Shown here piece by piece: positions 22,938 to 31,258 of a stretch of 38,056 nt of DNA. Location of the stretch: contig NZ_BSEJ01000022.1 of assembly GCF_027921765.1 (NCBI RefSeq), positions 1 to 38,056 on the forward strand. The letters run 5' to 3'. The notes beneath the pieces are model-generated. The model searched no databases and had not been told where the DNA came from. It saw nothing but the letters and a program-made list of their open reading frames with translations. The position numbers were made by a program, and so were the translations under genes. The DNA comes from Microbacterium barkeri (GTDB lineage: Bacteria > Actinomycetota > Actinomycetes > Actinomycetales > Microbacteriaceae). Every line of letters begins with the position of its first letter. Positions within the stretch are counted from its first letter, which is position 1.

Positions 22938-24125
22938 ATGATCACACGCAGCGAATCCCCCGAGCAGGGACGGGATGCCTACGTCCCCGGCGAGCAGACA
23001 TCACGCGGCAGGACGGCCGTCTACATCGTCTCCCTCGGTGTCCTGAGCACATTCGTGTTCGCGTGGCCCACTCTGGTCGTCGTCGCGGCGACCAGTTCGT
23101 GGGAGCAGGCGTGGTCGATCCTGTCGACCGTGGCGAGGGGCTTCATCACTCCGTCGTTCGTCGCGCTCGCCCTCACAGGCCCCGCGATCATCACCCTTCG
23201 GCTTCGCTTTGAAAGCCAACTCCGACGGGGACTCATCGACCAGCATGCCCTGGACGAGCGCCGCCGCTGCGACAACCTCGTCACCGCTCTCGCCATCGCC
23301 GCTGTCGCGCTGGCGACAGCGGGGCAACTCGGCGCATACACGCGTCTGTCGACCGTGGGAAGCGGTGTCGTGATGCTGGTGCTCGCAGCAGGGAGCGTGC
23401 TCTTCGCGGCGGGCATCGGCTTCCCCTTCGTCCCGGATGCGCGCGAGCAGGTGGAGAACCTTCGCACGCAATACCGTGCTCGGCGCCAGGTGCTGGAGGA
23501 GCTTGACGGCCGAGAGCTGCCGACTCGACGGCGCGCGCTCGTCATCCTCGTCTCCTGGTGCTCACTGCTCCTCCTCGGCGTTCCCGCGGCGTTCTCGATC
23601 TGGCTGTCGCTGGGCGATGCCTCGGCATCCTGGACGACGACTGTCATCGGGACCATCGTCGTGCTCTCGCTCGTCAGCACCTACGGCATCGCCTGGTCGT
23701 CGTCGGCGCTCGGCCCCTCCCGGGTCGACCGCGTTTCACGGGTTGCGGGAAAGATCATCGCCGGTGGAGGCTGGTTTCCGCTCGCTGTGTTCGAAGGCTG
23801 GTTCTGGCTCTCGACGGGGGATCGAGTTTGGGCCGTCTACAGCATCGCCTTCGCTCTGATCGGCGCCGTTTCCGTCTGGCTCGCGCGGTCGAGTGCCCGT
23901 TCGCCGTGGACGGTTCGAGCGGCCGTCGCCGCCCTTCTCGAACCCGGTCTCCGAAGCCGGGCGGATTCGCTGCACGACCGGATCTGCGCGCTGCAGAACG
24001 ACATCGCCCGTGTCGAACTCGAGCGTGAGTCCCGGCTGCCGCTGCTCGTCGCGCGCATTCTCCCGCTCTTCCCGCGCAAGATGCGCGACGCGCTGTCGCA
24101 CGCCGTCACATCCGCCCTCGCGTGA
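22938..24125 (+). CDS. Membrane protein of unknown function (395 aa)
   Basis: About eight hydrophobic helices arranged in pairs (roughly residues 28-50, 58-80, 112-132, 140-162, 205-228, 232-255, 275-290, 295-312), with a charged loop near 180-200 and a cytoplasmic helical tail rich in Arg and Glu. I do not recognise the family; no transporter, kinase or enzyme motif is seen. Codon use is somewhat less GC-biased than in neighbours (more GAA, AAC, TTT), which may point to different ancestry. ATG 22938 is preferred to 22908 because of the -10 box seven bases upstream. It lies between trhO and ppc without overlap, so it is probably its own unit. Confidence 0.75.
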   Translation: MITRSESPEQGRDAYVPGEQTSRGRTAVYIVSLGVLSTFVFAWPTLVVVAATSSWEQAWSILSTVARGFITPSFVALALTGPAIITLRLRFESQLRRGLIDQHALDERRRCDNLVTALAIAAVALATAGQLGAYTRLSTVGSGVVMLVLAAGSVLFAAGIGFPFVPDAREQVENLRTQYRARRQVLEELDGRELPTRRRALVILVSWCSLLLLGVPAAFSIWLSLGDASASWTTTVIGTIVVLSLVSTYGIAWSSSALGPSRVDRVSRVAGKIIAGGGWFPLAVFEGWFWLSTGDRVWAVYSIAFALIGAVSVWLARSSARSPWTVRAAVAALLEPGLRSRADSLHDRICALQNDIARVELERESRLPLLVARILPLFPRKMRDALSHAVTSALA

Positions 24126-24148
24126 ACGGAGCGGTCTCGCGCGCCCGC

Positions 24149-24154
24149 TAGCGT
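24149..24154 (+). promoter_or_regulatory. -10 box TAGCGT for leaderless ppc mRNA
   Basis: TAGCGT (TANNNT) ends seven bases before ATG 24162. No ribosome binding site is visible between them. Confidence 0.55.
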
Positions 24155-24161
24155 TGTCTGC

Positions 24162-26831
24162 ATGCACGATCCCACCCCCACGGAAGTTCTCGACGCCGTC
24201 GGGCGACTGGAAGCGGAGCAGGAGATCCCCGAGCAGATGCGCGCCGACGTGCGCCTGCTGGGCTCCCTCCTCGGCCAGGTGCTTCGCGAGAGCGGCTCGG
24301 CCGGCCTGTTCGACGACGTCGAGCGCCTGCGCGTCGCGACCATCCACGCGTACACGGACCCCAGCCCCGAGGCCTTCGACCGCGCCGTCCGGATCGCCGA
24401 CTCGTTCTCGATCCAGCGGGCAGACGAGGTCGCACGGGCGTTCACGTGCTACTTCCACCTCGTGAACCTCGCCGAGGAGCACCACCGCGTGCGCGTGCTC
24501 CGCGAGCGCGACGGCCAGCCCGAGCGCGACCCGCGCGGCACGATCGCCGGCGCGTTCGCCGAGCTCGCCGGCGAGATCGGCGAGGACGCGGCGCGCGAGC
24601 GCCTGCAGGCGCTGCGCTTCCACCCCGTCTTCACGGCCCACCCGACCGAGGCCCGCCGCCGCGCGGTCTCGACGAGCATCCGCCGCCTGTCGGCCCTCGT
24701 CGACGAGCTCGGCGCCGCACCCGAGGGCGGCTCGGCCGCGCAGCGCACGCAGCGCCTCATGCTCGAGGAGATCGACACCCTGTGGCGCACCGCGCCCATC
24801 CGCCCCGAGAAGCCGTCGCCGACCGACGAGGTGCGCGCGGTCATGGCAGTCTTCGACGACACGCTCTTCACGGCCGTCCCCGAGATGTACCGCCGCGTCG
24901 ACGACGCCATCCACGGCGGCGTCGACGGCGACCGGCCACCCGTCGTGCGCCCGTTCGTCCGCGTGGGCAGCTGGGTCGGCGGCGACCGCGACGGCAACCC
25001 GTTCGTCACGGCCAAGGTGAGCCGCAAGGCCGCCGCGATCGCGAGCGAGCACGTGCTCCTCGGCCTCGAGCGCGCCGCGCAGCGCGTGGGCCGCGGGCTC
25101 ACGCTCGACGCGACCTCCACGCCGCCGAGCGACGAGCTGCTCGCGCTCTGGGAGCGCCTGCGCAGCGCCGACGAGGACGCCGCCGCCGAAATCGCCAAGC
25201 GCTCCCCCAACGAGCCGCACCGGCGCATCCTCCTCCTTATCGCGCGCCGGATCACGGCGACCCGCACGCGCGACGCCGACCTGGCATACCGCGACCCCGA
25301 GCACCTGCTCGCCGACCTGCGGATCGTGCAGACGTCGCTGGCCGACGCGGGCGCCGCGCGTCAGGCGTACGGCAGCCTGCAGCACCTCATCTGGCAGGTG
25401 GAGACCTACGGCTTCCACCTCGCCGAGCTCGAGGTGCGCCAGCACTCGGCCGTGCACGCGAAGGTCCTCGCCGAGCTCGACGCGGGCGGCCCGCGCAGCG
25501 AGCTGGCCGAGGAGGTCCTCGAGGTCTTCCGCGCGATCGCGTTCATCCAGGAGCGCTTCGGGCCGCGCGCGGCCGGCCGCTACATCGTGTCGTTCACGCA
25601 GTCCGCCGACGACCTCGCCAACGTGCACCGCCTCGCGCGCTACGCAGTCGGCGACGCGGGGCCCGCGCCCGTGCTCGACGTCATCCCCCTCTTCGAGACG
25701 TTCGCCGACCTGCAGGCCGCGCCGCGCATCCTCGCCGAGATCGTCGAGCACCCCGAGTTCGCGTCGCGCCTCGACGCGACCGGCCGTCGCCTCGAGGTCA
25801 TGCTCGGCTACTCCGACTCGTCGAAGGACGTCGGCCCCGTCGCGGCGAACCTCGCCCTGTACGAGGCGCAGGCGGCGATCGCCGCGTGGGCGCAGGAGAA
25901 CCGCATCGAGCTCACGCTCTTCCACGGCCGCGGCGGCGCGCTCGGCCGCGGCGGCGGCCCCGCGAACAGCGCGATCCTCGCGCAGCCGCCGCACTCGGTC
26001 GACGGCCGCTTCAAGCTCACCGAGCAGGGCGAGGTCATCTTCGCCCGCTACGGCGACCCCGACATCGCGATGCGCCACATCGACCAGGTCGCCGCGGCCA
26101 TCCTCACGGCGGGCGCGCCCTCGAACGAGGACCGCAACCGCACGGCCGCCGAGCGGTACGCCGACATCGCGCAGGTCATGGAGACGACGTCGCGCGCGCG
26201 GTTCTTCGACCTCGTGAAGGCCCCGGGCTTCGCGCCGTGGTTCGCCACCGTGACACCCATGGAGGAGATCGGGCTGCTCGCGCTCGGCTCGCGCCCGGCC
26301 CGCCGCGGGCTCTCGGTCGAGTCGCTCGAGGACCTCCGCGCCATCCCGTGGGTGTTCGCGTGGACGCAGGCGCGCATCAACCTCGCCGGATGGTTCGGGC
26401 TCGGCACCGCGCTCGAGTCGGTCGGCGACGAGGAGCGGCTGCGGGCCGCCTACGCCGAGTGGCCGCTCTTCCGCACGATGATCGACAACGTCGCGATGAG
26501 CCTCGCGAAGGCAGACGACCGGATCGCCCGCCAGTACCTCGCCCTCGGCGACCGCGACGACCTCGCCGCGCTCGTCATGGACGAGATGGCGCTCACGCGC
26601 TCGTGGGTCGTGCGGATCGTGGGCGGCGACGGGCTCCTCGCGAACAAGCCCGTGCTCCAGCGCGCGGTCAAGCTCCGCAGCCCGTACGTCGACGCGCTCT
26701 CGCTCCTGCAGCTGCGCGCCCTCCGCGCGCTGCGCGAGACGCCGGCGGGCGGGAACGCCGACCCCGAGCAGCAGCGCCTCCTGCTCCTGTCGGTCTCGGG
26801 CGTCGCGGCCGGTCTGCAGAACACCGGCTGA
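24162..26831 (+). CDS. ppc: Phosphoenolpyruvate carboxylase (889 aa)
   Basis: Carboxylates PEP to oxaloacetate, refilling the TCA cycle. Catalytic landmarks in order: F-T-A-H-P-T-E with H160; S-W-V-G-G-D-R-D-G-N-P-F at about 274-285; L-G-Y-S-D-S-S-K-D around 548-556; the glycine-rich F-H-G-R-G-G-A-L-G-R-G-G-G-P loop near 587-600; and the terminal Q-N-T-G that closes the active site. Length is in the normal bacterial range. Start at ATG 24162, with a leaderless-type -10 box upstream. It is followed by a long palindromic element and then the LacI gene. All key residues are present, so it should be active. Confidence 0.97.
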   Translation: MHDPTPTEVLDAVGRLEAEQEIPEQMRADVRLLGSLLGQVLRESGSAGLFDDVERLRVATIHAYTDPSPEAFDRAVRIADSFSIQRADEVARAFTCYFHLVNLAEEHHRVRVLRERDGQPERDPRGTIAGAFAELAGEIGEDAARERLQALRFHPVFTAHPTEARRRAVSTSIRRLSALVDELGAAPEGGSAAQRTQRLMLEEIDTLWRTAPIRPEKPSPTDEVRAVMAVFDDTLFTAVPEMYRRVDDAIHGGVDGDRPPVVRPFVRVGSWVGGDRDGNPFVTAKVSRKAAAIASEHVLLGLERAAQRVGRGLTLDATSTPPSDELLALWERLRSADEDAAAEIAKRSPNEPHRRILLLIARRITATRTRDADLAYRDPEHLLADLRIVQTSLADAGAARQAYGSLQHLIWQVETYGFHLAELEVRQHSAVHAKVLAELDAGGPRSELAEEVLEVFRAIAFIQERFGPRAAGRYIVSFTQSADDLANVHRLARYAVGDAGPAPVLDVIPLFETFADLQAAPRILAEIVEHPEFASRLDATGRRLEVMLGYSDSSKDVGPVAANLALYEAQAAIAAWAQENRIELTLFHGRGGALGRGGGPANSAILAQPPHSVDGRFKLTEQGEVIFARYGDPDIAMRHIDQVAAAILTAGAPSNEDRNRTAAERYADIAQVMETTSRARFFDLVKAPGFAPWFATVTPMEEIGLLALGSRPARRGLSVESLEDLRAIPWVFAWTQARINLAGWFGLGTALESVGDEERLRAAYAEWPLFRTMIDNVAMSLAKADDRIARQYLALGDRDDLAALVMDEMALTRSWVVRIVGGDGLLANKPVLQRAVKLRSPYVDALSLLQLRALRALRETPAGGNADPEQQRLLLLSVSGVAAGLQNTG

Positions 26832-26844
26832 TCCCGCCCTCTCT

Positions 26845-26913
26845 CCCCTGCGTGTCTCATTCGGCGCGGGAATGCCCCCGGCTTTCCCGCGCCGAGTGAG
26901 ACACGCACAGGGG
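26845..26913. repeat. Long palindromic element between ppc and the LacI gene (possible terminator or dispersed repeat)
   Basis: A 22-bp stem (26851-26872 with 26884-26905, one T-G pair) surrounds an 11-base loop. An outer 6-bp stem (26845-26850 with 26908-26913) is offset by a two-base bulge. It would form a very stable hairpin after the ppc stop, but no T-tract follows, so a standard intrinsic terminator is not certain. The arm containing GTGTCTCA and GGCGCGGGAA looks like a dispersed intergenic palindrome that I recall from related genomes, which could not be verified. Confidence 0.7.
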
Positions 26914-26919
26914 GGCGTC

Positions 26920-26925
26920 TATTCT
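26920..26925 (+). promoter_or_regulatory. -10 box TATTCT for a leaderless LacI-family gene mRNA
   Basis: TATTCT ends six bases before ATG 26932, just after the palindromic element. It is the best -10 match among the leaderless starts in this window. Confidence 0.6.
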
Positions 26926-26931
26926 GAGCGG

Positions 26932-27957
26932 ATGGCGAGGAGGGCGATGCGGGCCACCATGAAGGACGTGGCGGCGCTCGCCGGAGTGTCGCCGAAGACC
27001 GTCTCCAACGTCGTGACGGGCACGGTCTTCGTCCGCCCCGAGACGACCGAGCGGGTCGAGAGGGCGATGGCCGAGCTCGACTTCGTGCCCAACCTCAGTG
27101 CGCGCGGCCTCCGCAACGGCCGCTCGGGCACGATCGCGGTCGCGCTGCCGGATCTCGCGACCGCGTTCTCGGCCGAGCTGCTCGACAGCATCCTCGACGT
27201 CGCCCACGAGCGCGGCTTCGCGGTCCAGATCGAGGAGACGGCCGCCGAGCCCGGCCGCGAGTACGAGCTCATCTCGCGCGCCCGCGCGCACCTCATCGAC
27301 GGGCTCATCCTCAACCCGATCCGCCTCGAGGACAGCGCGGTCGAGCACGCCGATCACCTGCCTCCCGTCGTGCTCATCGGCGAAGTCGAGCAGCACGTCA
27401 CCGACCGCGTGTTCGTCGACAGCCTCGCGGCCTCGCGCGAGATCACCCGCCACCTCCTCGAGCGCGGCGCGCGCCGGATCGCGGCCGTCGGGGGCGACGA
27501 CGCGTCGGAGATCGCGACCGCCACGAGCCGGCTGCGGCTCGCCGGCTACCGCGAGGCGCTCGCCGACGCGGGGATCCCCCTCGATCCCGCGCTCGAGGTC
27601 AACCGCTTCCCCTGGACGATGGCGGCCGGCGCGGCCGGCATCGACGAGCTCGTCGCGCGCGGGACCCCGTTCGACGCCGTCGTCGCGTTCACCGACTCGA
27701 TCGCGATCGGCGCGCTGCACGCCCTGCACGCGCACGGGCTCCGCGTCCCCGACGACGTGCTCGTCGCGGGGTTCGACGACGTCGAGCCCGCGCGCTTCGC
27801 GACCCCCGCCCTGACGACCATCCGCTTCGACCGAGGCGCCTTCGCGCGGGAGGCCGTCACGCTGCTCGAGAGCCGGATGTCCGACCGGTCGCACGCGCCG
27901 CGCGCCGTGCAGGTCGCTCACGAGCTCATCGTCCGCGCGAGCACCGATCGGTCGTGA
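26932..27957 (+). CDS. LacI-family transcriptional regulator of the arabinoside locus (341 aa)
   Basis: The N-terminal helix-turn-helix and hinge are clear: M-K-D-V-A-A-L-A-G-V-S-P-K-T-V-S-N-V at residues 10-27, then F-V-P-N-L-S-A-R-G-L-R hinge region. The remaining part is a periplasmic-binding-protein-like sugar sensor (G-T-I-A-V-A-L-P-D, F-V-D-S-L-A, V-V-A-F-T-D-S-I-A-I-G-A, V-A-G-F-D-D-V). ATG 26932 gives nine extra residues before the HTH and fits the -10 box; ATG 26959 would start right at the HTH. It probably represses the ABC importer and GH51 genes just downstream by binding the palindrome at 27989-28006 and lets go on binding arabinose or an arabinoside. The ligand is inferred from the neighbours. 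Confidence 0.92.
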   Translation: MARRAMRATMKDVAALAGVSPKTVSNVVTGTVFVRPETTERVERAMAELDFVPNLSARGLRNGRSGTIAVALPDLATAFSAELLDSILDVAHERGFAVQIEETAAEPGREYELISRARAHLIDGLILNPIRLEDSAVEHADHLPPVVLIGEVEQHVTDRVFVDSLAASREITRHLLERGARRIAAVGGDDASEIATATSRLRLAGYREALADAGIPLDPALEVNRFPWTMAAGAAGIDELVARGTPFDAVVAFTDSIAIGALHALHAHGLRVPDDVLVAGFDDVEPARFATPALTTIRFDRGAFAREAVTLLESRMSDRSHAPRAVQVAHELIVRASTDRS

Positions 27958-27988
27958 GCGGCTCGCCTCCGCACGCCTCTTGCGCATC

Positions 27989-28006
27989 CATTACATCGAT
28001 GTAATG
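27989..28006. promoter_or_regulatory. LacI-type operator CATTACATCGATGTAATG
   Basis: Perfect 18-bp palindrome with the central CG typical of LacI-family operators. It lies 39 bases before the ATG of the sugar-binding protein gene and just downstream of the LacI gene. A TTGCGC at 27980-27985 could be a -35, which would put the operator across the promoter spacer and -10, so binding would block transcription. It is clearly more AT-rich than its surroundings. Confidence 0.85.
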
Positions 28007-28045
28007 ATGGCGTCGTCTCTGTCAGACGGTCACGAAGGAGTGGCG

Positions 28046-29383
28046 ATGGCATCACCACCGGTCCACATCACGCGGCGCCAGCTCTTCGCGGGCGCCGCGG
28101 CTCTCGCGGGGACGGCGCTCATCGCCGGCTGCACCCCGGCGAGCGCCGCCCGCGGCGCGCAGCAGCTGCAGTTCTGGCACCTGCTCTCCGGCGGCGACGG
28201 CGTCACGATGTCGGGCCTCCTCGACGGCGTCAACGCCGCGCAGGAGGAGTACCGCATCCGCCCCACCGTCCTCGCGTGGGGCTCGCCGTACTACACCAAG
28301 CTCGCCATGGCGGCGACGGGCGGGCGCGCGCCCGAGGTCGCGGTCATGCACGCCACGCGCGTGGCGGGCTACGCGCCGGGCGGCCTGCTCGACCCGTGGG
28401 ACGTCGACCGGCTCGCCGAGCTCGGCGTCGACGAGAGCACCTTCCCCGCGCCGATCTGGGAGAAGGGCTTCGCGGGCGGCGAGCTCTACAGCGTCGCGCT
28501 CGACGCGCACCCGTTCATCCTCATGTTCAACACCGACATCTGCGACGCCGCCGGCGTGCTCGACAGCGACGGGCGACTCCTGCCGACGTCGTCGCCCGAG
28601 GAGTTCCTCGAGCTCACGCGGGCCGTGGCCGGATCGTCGGAGAGCCACGGCCTCTCGTACGGGTACCTCGGCGACGGCGCCCAGATGTGGCGCCTCTTCT
28701 ACACCCTCTACACGCAGCACGGGCTCGCGATGGAGCTGCCCGAGGGCGGGAAGAGCGTGCTCGACCAGGATGCGGCCGTCGAGTCGCTCACGCTCATGCA
28801 GAGCCTGCTGGACGGCGAGATCGCCGCCCCGCAGAACGACTACCAGTCGGCCGTCGCCGAGTTCGCGACCGGCCGCAGCGGCATGTTCCTCACGGGCGTG
28901 TGGGAGCTGCGGACCATGCAGAACGCGGGCATCCCGTTCGACGCGACGACCATCCCCACGCTCTACGGCACCGACTCCGTGTACGCCGACTCGCACTCGT
29001 TCGTGCTGCCGCACCAGACGAGCCCCGACCCCGTCAAGCGCGACCTCACCTACCGGTTCGTCGCCGACATCCTCAAGGGCTCGTTCGACTGGGCGGGGGC
29101 GGGCCACATCCCCGCCTACCTGCCGATCACGGAGTCGCCCGACTACGCCGATCTCGTCCCCCAGGCGCACTACGCGAATGCGGCCGAGAACGTCGCATAC
29201 GACCCGCCCGCGTGGTTCACCGGCTCGGGGTCGAACTTCCAGGGCGACTTCGGCGCGTCCGTGCAGGACGTGCTCCTCAGCGGCGGCGACCCCGCCGCCG
29301 CCATCGCGGCCTTCCAGGCGCGCGTCGACAGCATGCTCTCCAAGCCGAACCCGGCCGACCCCGAGGGGACGTGGCAGTCATGA
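28046..29383 (+). CDS. ABC sugar-binding lipoprotein (Tat-type signal, 445 aa)
   Basis: The signal region has a twin-arginine T-R-R-Q-L-F near residue 10, a hydrophobic stretch and a lipobox L-I-A-G-C, so the protein should be exported folded and lipid-anchored. The mature part follows the extracellular family 1 solute-binding pattern: L-Q-F-W-H-L-L-S-G-G, P-E-V-A-V-M-H-A, an L-F-Y-T-L-Y segment and F-A-T-G-R-S-G-M-F-L-T-G-V-W-E. ATG 28046 follows AAGGAG with five bases of spacing; the longer frame would include the operator. It ends by ATGA overlap with the first permease gene. Substrate is probably an arabinose-containing oligosaccharide because a GH51 enzyme is in the same operon. Confidence 0.92.
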   Translation: MASPPVHITRRQLFAGAAALAGTALIAGCTPASAARGAQQLQFWHLLSGGDGVTMSGLLDGVNAAQEEYRIRPTVLAWGSPYYTKLAMAATGGRAPEVAVMHATRVAGYAPGGLLDPWDVDRLAELGVDESTFPAPIWEKGFAGGELYSVALDAHPFILMFNTDICDAAGVLDSDGRLLPTSSPEEFLELTRAVAGSSESHGLSYGYLGDGAQMWRLFYTLYTQHGLAMELPEGGKSVLDQDAAVESLTLMQSLLDGEIAAPQNDYQSAVAEFATGRSGMFLTGVWELRTMQNAGIPFDATTIPTLYGTDSVYADSHSFVLPHQTSPDPVKRDLTYRFVADILKGSFDWAGAGHIPAYLPITESPDYADLVPQAHYANAAENVAYDPPAWFTGSGSNFQGDFGASVQDVLLSGGDPAAAIAAFQARVDSMLSKPNPADPEGTWQS

Positions 29384-30345
29384 CGACCGCAGCTCCCACC
29401 ACCCGCACGATCGTCACCGGCGGCGCCCAGCGCGGCGGACGCCGTCACGTCGGAGCCCAGCGCAGTGAGCAGCTCGTGAGCTGGGTCTTCCTCGCGCCGT
29501 TCCTCATCGCGTTCGCGCTCTTCCTCGTGTGGCCGATCCTCCACGGCATCTACCTGAGCTTCACGAACCAGTCCCTGACCGGCGCGGGCGGCGACCTCGT
29601 CGGCTTCGCGAACTACGCCGAGGCCCTCGCCGACCCCGTCATGTGGCGCTCGCTCGGGAACACCCTCTGGTTCACGGTGCTCTCGACCGTTCCCCTCGTC
29701 GTCATCGCGCTCGTCATGGCGGTGCTCGTCGACCGCGGCATCCCCGGCCAGTGGCTGTGGCGGCTGTCGTTCTTCATGCCGTTCCTCCTCGCCTCGACCG
29801 TCATCTCGCAGATCTGGGTGTGGATCTTCAACCCGCAGATCGGCGCGGCCAACAACATCCTCGAGGCGCTCGGGCTCGCCCCCATCGCGTGGCTGCAGAA
29901 CCCCGACACGAACATGATCGCGATCGTCATCGCGACCGTGTGGTGGACGGTCGGGTTCAACTTCCTGCTCTACCTCGCGGCCCTCCAGAACATCCCCGCC
30001 CAGCAGTACGAGGCCGCGTCGCTCGACGGCGCGGGGCCGTGGCGCCAGCTCTGGTCGATCACGATCCCGCAGCTCGGGCCCGCGACCGTCCTCATCGTGA
30101 TGCTGCAGATCCTCGCGTCGCTCAAGCTGTTCGACCAGGCGTATCAGATGCTCGGCGGCGTCGCGAGCGACACCACGCGCTCCATCGTGCAGTACATGTA
30201 CGAGGCCGGCTTCGTCGGCTACCGCTTCGGCTACTCGGCAGCCATCTCCTACGTGTTCTTCGCGCTCATCGTCATCATCGGCGTCGCCCAGGCGGCGATC
30301 ATGTCCCGTGGTGCCGCCGCCGCGCGCAGGAAGGAGCAGCGATGA
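29380..30345 (+). CDS. ABC sugar permease, MalF-like (321 aa)
   Basis: Six predicted membrane helices. The first follows a basic, flexible 30-residue N-terminus (W-V-F-L-A-P-F-L-I). The coupling loop that touches the ATPase has the EAA signature form E-A-A-S-L-D-G-A-G-P-W-R-Q-L-W-S-I-T-I-P-Q-L, about residues 212-232. Together with the next gene it forms the membrane channel of a carbohydrate importer of the CUT1 class. No ATPase gene is in the operon, so a shared MsiK-type ATPase encoded elsewhere probably drives it, as is usual in actinobacteria. Start and stop overlap the neighbours (ATGA). Confidence 0.93.
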   Translation: MTTAAPTTRTIVTGGAQRGGRRHVGAQRSEQLVSWVFLAPFLIAFALFLVWPILHGIYLSFTNQSLTGAGGDLVGFANYAEALADPVMWRSLGNTLWFTVLSTVPLVVIALVMAVLVDRGIPGQWLWRLSFFMPFLLASTVISQIWVWIFNPQIGAANNILEALGLAPIAWLQNPDTNMIAIVIATVWWTVGFNFLLYLAALQNIPAQQYEAASLDGAGPWRQLWSITIPQLGPATVLIVMLQILASLKLFDQAYQMLGGVASDTTRSIVQYMYEAGFVGYRFGYSAAISYVFFALIVIIGVAQAAIMSRGAAAARRKEQR

Positions 30346-31238
30346 CCACCGTCACGCAGACCCTCGTCACCCCCTCCACCGCGCGCCGCGCCGAGCGCAA
30401 GCCCGGGGCCCGGCGGTTCGGCCCCCTGCGGATCGTCGCGTTCGCGGTGCTCCTGCTCCTCGCGATCGGATGGCTGCTGCCGTTCCTGTGGGCGGTCGCG
30501 ACCGCGTTCAAGACCGAGACCGACGCCGCATCGGGCGACCCCTCGTGGATCGGGCCGAGCGGCCCCACGACCGACGCGTTCACGGCCATCCTCTCGCAGG
30601 GCAACGTGTGGATCTGGGCTTTCAACAGCCTCTGGACGTCGGCCGCCGTGACGGCCATCACGCTCGCGATCTCCGCGATGGCCGCCTACGCGTTCTCGCG
30701 GCTCGACTTCACCGGGCGGCGCTGGCTCTACGTGGCCGTCATCGCCGCGATCGTCGTGCCGCCGCAGGCGCTCATCATCCCGCTGTTCTACGAGATGCTC
30801 GCGTTCAACATGATCGACACGCACTGGGGCCTCATCCTGCCGCAGGTCGTCGCCCCGGCGATGGTGTTCATCCTCAAGCAGTTCTTCGACGCCGTGCCGA
30901 TCGAGCTCGAGGACGCCGCCCGCGTGGACGGCGCGAGCCGCTTCCGCGTGTTCTGGTCGATCGTGCTCCCGCTGTCGCGGCCCATCCTCGCGTCGGTCGC
31001 GATCTTCGTGTTCATCGGCGCGTGGAACAACTTCCTCTGGCCGTTCCTCGTCATCAACGACACGACGCTCATGACGCTGCCGGTCGGCCTGCAGACCGTC
31101 ATCAGCGCCTACGGCGTGCAGTACGCGCAGGTGATGGCGCAGGCCGTGCTCGCCGCGCTGCCGCTCATCATCGTGTTCCTCATCTTCCAGAAGCAGATCG
31201 TCAAGGGCGTCGCGACCACCGGCTTCGGCGGCCAGTGA
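30342..31238 (+). CDS. ABC sugar permease, MalG-like (298 aa)
   Basis: Six helices. The CUT1 second-permease landmarks are A-F-K-T-E-T-D after the first helix, F-S-R-L-D-F-T-G-R before the third, and the EAA loop E-D-A-A-R-V-D-G-A-S-R-F-R-V-F-W-S-I-V-L-P-L at about 186-207. The tail F-Q-K-Q-I-V-K-G-V-A-T-T-G is the common end of this family. The ATGA overlap with the MalF-like gene indicates coupled synthesis of the two halves. Its stop is 20 bases before the GH51 start. Confidence 0.93.
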   Translation: MTTVTQTLVTPSTARRAERKPGARRFGPLRIVAFAVLLLLAIGWLLPFLWAVATAFKTETDAASGDPSWIGPSGPTTDAFTAILSQGNVWIWAFNSLWTSAAVTAITLAISAMAAYAFSRLDFTGRRWLYVAVIAAIVVPPQALIIPLFYEMLAFNMIDTHWGLILPQVVAPAMVFILKQFFDAVPIELEDAARVDGASRFRVFWSIVLPLSRPILASVAIFVFIGAWNNFLWPFLVINDTTLMTLPVGLQTVISAYGVQYAQVMAQAVLAALPLIIVFLIFQKQIVKGVATTGFGGQ

Positions 31239-31258
31239 CACCCGGAACCAGGAGAGAA

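Noticed and set aside
27980..28045. Start of the sugar-binding protein at 27980
   Set aside because: That start would translate the operator and put 22 residues before the twin-arginine signal. The ATG at 28046 has AAGGAG at correct spacing.
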